The notes under the pieces are model-generated. The model had not been told where the DNA came from. It saw only the letters and a list, made by a program, of their open reading frames with translations, and searched no databases. A stretch of 9,097 nt of DNA from Candidatus Zipacnadia bacterium (lineage in GTDB: Bacteria; Armatimonadota; Zipacnadia; Zipacnadales; Zipacnadaceae), in the NCBI GenBank assembly GCA_029821215.1, contig JALGTV010000098.1, positions 1 to 9,097 on the forward strand. The letters run 5' to 3'. Positions 6,339 through 9,097 of this stretch are shown piece by piece. A program made the translations under genes and the position numbers. The stretch's first letter is position 1; each line of letters begins with the position of its first letter.

Positions 6339-7130
6339 GTGAAACTTGCTTGTCAGGAAGGACTAGTGCCCGGTGATTCACTGGCGGAAAAGCTGGCCAA
6401 TCTGGAGAAGTGGGGGTATGAAGGAATAGAGTTTCATGGTAATGAGCTGGGGGGAAGGGTTGATGAAATTCAACAGGCCTGTGCCCAGTCGTCGGTTAAA
6501 CCCAGCAGCATCTGTGCGGGTTATTCTGGCTGCTTTCTGGATCCAGACCCGGAGGAGCGGAACCTGGCTATAGAGGATTCCAAGAAAATCCTGTGGGCAG
6601 CCGGGCAAATCGGCGCCGTGGGGATGATATTCGTTCCTCTATTCGGGCCGCCTCGGCTTCCCGATCTGTCACCCTACGCTGACCAGATAGAACTGGAAAA
6701 GCGGCTAATTGTTGAAATCGCCAAAGACTTAGCCGAGACTGCGGCAGCTAACAATACGCTGGCGATTTTGGAGCCGCTGAACCGCTATGAGACCCATTTC
6801 ATCAACCGCCTGGAACAGGCGGTGGAGATCGTGCAGGCGGCGGGCGATCCGCCGGGGCTGAAAATCATGGCCGACTTTTTCCACATGAATATTGAAGAGC
6901 CCCATATTGAGGAGAGCATCCGGGCGGCCGGCGACTATATCGCCCATGTTCACCTGGCTGACTCCATCAGATGGCTGCCCGGCTATGGTCATCTGGACTT
7001 TAGGCCTGGTTTCCAGGCACTGGCAGACATCGGGTTTGATAAGTATATGGCTTTGGAGTGCTCAGTGCCGGGAGATCCATATGAGGATCTACCCGGGGCC
7101 GCCGAGTACCTGCGCGACCAAATGCCCTAA
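6339..7130 (+). CDS. Sugar phosphate isomerase/epimerase family protein (TIM barrel), ketose 3-epimerase-like
   Basis: The product, 263 residues from GTG 6339, is a xylose-isomerase-like TIM barrel (COG1082 type), probably a cytoplasmic metal-dependent enzyme that epimerises or isomerises a free or phosphorylated ketose. The four metal ligands expected in D-tagatose/D-psicose 3-epimerase-type enzymes are recognisable: E145 in LEPLNRYET, D179 in MADFFHMN, H205 in HVHLAD, and E240 in ALECSVPG. The following R-W-L-P-G-Y-G-H-L-D-F stretch matches the R-x2-P-G-x-G-x-x-D substrate loop of that group. The start GTG 6339 (MKLACQEGLVPG) fits the family better than GTG 6330 and lies 6 bases after AGGTG; the 6330 start would add three residues. 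The next gene, a Gfo/Idh dehydrogenase, begins 42 bases downstream, so the two probably share an operon for oxidising and rearranging a sugar or cyclitol. Fold confident, substrate unknown; hydroxypyruvate or inosose isomerase are alternatives. Confidence 0.85.
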   Translation: MKLACQEGLVPGDSLAEKLANLEKWGYEGIEFHGNELGGRVDEIQQACAQSSVKPSSICAGYSGCFLDPDPEERNLAIEDSKKILWAAGQIGAVGMIFVPLFGPPRLPDLSPYADQIELEKRLIVEIAKDLAETAAANNTLAILEPLNRYETHFINRLEQAVEIVQAAGDPPGLKIMADFFHMNIEEPHIEESIRAAGDYIAHVHLADSIRWLPGYGHLDFRPGFQALADIGFDKYMALECSVPGDPYEDLPGAAEYLRDQMP

Positions 7131-7172
7131 CACCCAGTCCTACTATTTCCAAGAGAAAGGAGCATACCCAAA

Positions 7173-8141
7173 ATGTCAATACGCATAGGTTTTGTCGGAT
7201 GCGGGGGGATAGCCAATTCCCATATGAGCAATCTCAACCAGATGGAGGATGCTGAGCTGGTCGGCTTCACTGATGTAGTGGCGGAAAAGGCACAAGCAGC
7301 AGCAGAAAAATATGGCGGACAGGCATACGAAAGCCACCAGGCAATGTATGAAGATGCAGACCTGGATGCGGTCTACATCTGTGTGCCGCCCTTTGCCCAC
7401 GAGGACCAGGAGATTCTGGCTGCCCAGGCGGGCCTGGCGATATTCGTGGAAAAGCCGGTAGCGCTGAGTATGGACAAAGCCCGGGAGATACAGGCCGCTA
7501 TCTCGACCAGTGGGGTAATAAGTTGCGTGGGCTATCAGCAGCGCTATCTACCGACAGTGCAAAAAGCCAAACAGCGGTTCGCCGCCGCCGATATTGCTAT
7601 GGTTATGGGATATTGGCTCGGGGGATTTCCCGGAGTTCATTGGTGGCGGGTGATGGCCGAGTCCGGGGGGCAGATGGTAGAGCAAACTACCCATATTGTG
7701 GATCTGGCTAGGTACTTTGCGGGCGAAATAGATACGGTATACTCCAGCTTTGCCCTACGTTGCCTGGGAGACGTCGAGGATATAGATGTGCCCGATGTCG
7801 GAGTAGTAGCGTTGAAATTTAATAGTGCGGCCGTGGGGATGATTTGCAATTCGTGCTGTGCGGGGGTAGCAAGCAAGGTGGGCATACACTTAATACTTCA
7901 GGATGTCTCGGTGGAAATCGGCCCCTCGCTGATAATCAAAGATAGACAGGGCTCACGGGAGGAGACCTTTACCTCCCCTAACCTTCCAACAATAGATGGT
8001 GAATTCGTCAAGGCAGTAGGAAGCAATGATCAGACCAGAATATTGTCTGATTATGCCGACGCCGTGAAATCGCTGGCTGTAAGCCTGGCGGCCAACAAGT
8101 CCGCCGCTACCGGCCAGCCGGTTCGGCCCAGCGAGCTATAG
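7173..8141 (+). CDS. Gfo/Idh/MocA family NAD(P)-dependent oxidoreductase
   Basis: This 322-residue cytoplasmic dehydrogenase has the two-domain plan of the family. The N-terminal Rossmann fold carries the dinucleotide motif G9-C-G-G-I-A14 after the first strand (IRIGFVG). Strand VYICVPPFAHED (67-78) follows, and E93-K94-P95 closes the fold with the lysine expected to take part in catalysis. The C-terminal alpha/beta domain includes GYQQRYLP and WWRVMAESGGQMVEQTTHIVDLARYF, with His174 in the T-H-x-x-D position seen in family active sites. Members oxidise hydroxyls of sugars, sugar acids, inositols or nucleotide sugars. AAAGGAG at 7156-7162 lies 10 bases before the ATG. Next to a ketose epimerase-like gene it probably works on the same sugar or its product. 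The preference between NAD and NADP and the substrate cannot be read from sequence. Confidence 0.9.
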   Translation: MSIRIGFVGCGGIANSHMSNLNQMEDAELVGFTDVVAEKAQAAAEKYGGQAYESHQAMYEDADLDAVYICVPPFAHEDQEILAAQAGLAIFVEKPVALSMDKAREIQAAISTSGVISCVGYQQRYLPTVQKAKQRFAAADIAMVMGYWLGGFPGVHWWRVMAESGGQMVEQTTHIVDLARYFAGEIDTVYSSFALRCLGDVEDIDVPDVGVVALKFNSAAVGMICNSCCAGVASKVGIHLILQDVSVEIGPSLIIKDRQGSREETFTSPNLPTIDGEFVKAVGSNDQTRILSDYADAVKSLAVSLAANKSAATGQPVRPSEL

Positions 8142-8156
8142 CGTGAATAATTACCG

Positions 8157-9097
8157 ATGGCTGAAGCCCAGATGGACAAAAACCAGGGGGCGCCGGGGCG
8201 GTGCAGAGCTTCTCCGAGGCAAGTAGGCGGGCTGGTTTTTGCCTTCTTGCTCATTCTGTATGTAGTAACCGCCAAGGGCTTCAGCGAAATGGGTGATGCT
8301 GAGACTTACTATGTCATAACCGAGAGCATTGTCGAGCGGGGATGGGTGGATATTCCGCCGGGAGCCGGCCTCACTGATAAAGTTCACAATCCTCGGGGTA
8401 TTATGAAAGGCCGGGACGGGCGCAGCTACAGCCAGTACTGGCTGGGCTATCCTCTATTCCAGGTCCCCTGGTATGTGGCAGGCAAATGGGTCGGCCACAT
8501 AGTAGTAGGCATTTCACCCCGGCTGGAGACGCTGGCCGGTTTTGGCCCCCGCATAGCAATCAACTTGGCTGGCGCGTTCGTTACTGCTGCCACAGCCGCT
8601 GCGCTATTTGGGCTGCTGGTAACGCTGGGTCTGCATCAGTCTTACAGTGCCGCTACCGCCGTCATTTACGGGCTGGCTACTTACGCCTGGCCCTATGCCA
8701 AGATAGGCTTCTATGAGCCTTTTTTGGCCTTGACACTGCTGGTGGCCGTGTTGATGGTGCTGTGGTTTGACCGCCGGCAGTCAATAGGGTATATTCTGGT
8801 CTTCGCCTTTGTCCTGGCGTGGGGTACAGCGACTCGCCCCTCGCTGATCCTGGCGTGGCCGCCTCTGCTGGTATATCTTCTGGTCATCCTGTACCGTGGT
8901 ACCGGCCAGGGAAAGGCCAATTGGAAACACTGGCTGCTGGCGGCGGGGGCAGTCATCGTGGGCATGGCGCCGTGGCTGGCGGTGAGCCTGTGGTACAATG
9001 CCCTGCGCACCGGCAGTGCCGTGGCCCCCGGATACTCCCCCGGCAATTACATACCTATCACCGCCCTGGCCCATTTCGCCACGGCTGTTTTTGGCAA
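8157..9097 (+). CDS. Polytopic membrane protein, GT-C-type (glycosyltransferase family 39/PMT-like) transferase, N-terminal part, 3' truncated
   Basis: A frame without stops runs from ATG 8157 to the right edge (313 codons). It has a charged N-terminus, a first membrane helix (about residues 23-39), then a long outer loop with M-G-D47-A-E49-T-Y-Y-V-I-T-E-S-I-V-E-R-G. This D-x-E in the first loop is the catalytic-type acidic motif of GT-C transferases. A G-R-D-G-R-S-Y-S-Q-Y-W-L-G-Y-P-L-F-Q-V-P-W-Y segment, common in bacterial GT39-like proteins, comes next, followed by several hydrophobic helices (for example AINLAGAFVTAATAAALFG, YILVFAFVLAWG and HWLLAAGAVIVGM). Such enzymes move a sugar from a polyprenyl-phosphate carrier to a lipid, glycan or protein outside the membrane. 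The acceptor is unknown. It lies 15 bases after the dehydrogenase stop and could belong to the same operon, although no clear ribosome binding site is seen; ATG 8172 is an alternative start. Confidence 0.75.
   Translation, partial: MAEAQMDKNQGAPGRCRASPRQVGGLVFAFLLILYVVTAKGFSEMGDAETYYVITESIVERGWVDIPPGAGLTDKVHNPRGIMKGRDGRSYSQYWLGYPLFQVPWYVAGKWVGHIVVGISPRLETLAGFGPRIAINLAGAFVTAATAAALFGLLVTLGLHQSYSAATAVIYGLATYAWPYAKIGFYEPFLALTLLVAVLMVLWFDRRQSIGYILVFAFVLAWGTATRPSLILAWPPLLVYLLVILYRGTGQGKANWKHWLLAAGAVIVGMAPWLAVSLWYNALRTGSAVAPGYSPGNYIPITALAHFATAVFG

Overview
The window is a piece of a bacterial chromosome, by eye around 55-58% GC, carrying densely packed housekeeping and carbohydrate genes. There is no sign of phage, plasmid, insertion sequence, CRISPR array, tRNA or rRNA. 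The gene content suggests an uncultured Chloroflexota, perhaps Dehalococcoidia: a compact RmlC-like cupin of about 151 residues, a YhaO/YhaN-type Mre11-Rad50 pair, a sugar epimerase next to a Gfo/Idh dehydrogenase, and a GT-C membrane transferase. That placement is inference from protein style and was not tested.

Layout: (1) 2-799, + strand: C-terminal part of an M16 (insulinase-like) peptidase, cut by the left edge. (2) 859-1314, +: a small dTDP-4-dehydrorhamnose 3,5-epimerase-like cupin. (3) 1318-1443, +: a 41-codon reading frame with a good ribosome binding site, whose first residues resemble the start of uroporphyrinogen-decarboxylase-family proteins; possibly a remnant. (4) 1476-4994, +: a translationally coupled nuclease/ATPase pair. 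The SbcD/Mre11-like nuclease overlaps by four bases the start of a Rad50/SbcC/YhaN-like ATPase. The ATPase is broken in two by a frame change near 3525-3580; its first half has Walker A and the Q-loop, its second half a membrane hairpin, the signature motif, Walker B and the switch histidine. (5) 5053-5802, - strand: a protein-L-isoaspartate O-methyltransferase with an N-terminal lipoprotein-type signal, convergent with the ATPase. (6) 6017-6262, +: an 81-residue single-pass membrane protein with a very acidic tail. (7) 6339-7130 and 7173-8141, +: a TIM-barrel ketose 3-epimerase-like protein and a Gfo/Idh/MocA dehydrogenase, probably one operon. (8) 8157-9097, +: the N-terminal part of a polytopic GT-C-type glycosyltransferase, cut by the right edge.

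The most interesting part is the nuclease/ATPase locus. The coiled-coil ATPase has a hydrophobic hairpin where classical Rad50 carries a zinc hook, which suggests a membrane-tethered Mre11-Rad50-like complex. Its partner reads GTHD where the phosphoesterase motif is usually GNHD, its ABC signature reads LSCAT where LSxGT is expected, and the gene is split in two frames. Whether this is a divergent functional family, a natural split gene, decay, or a one-base sequence error is the main open question. The second point of interest is the apparently exported isoaspartate repair enzyme.
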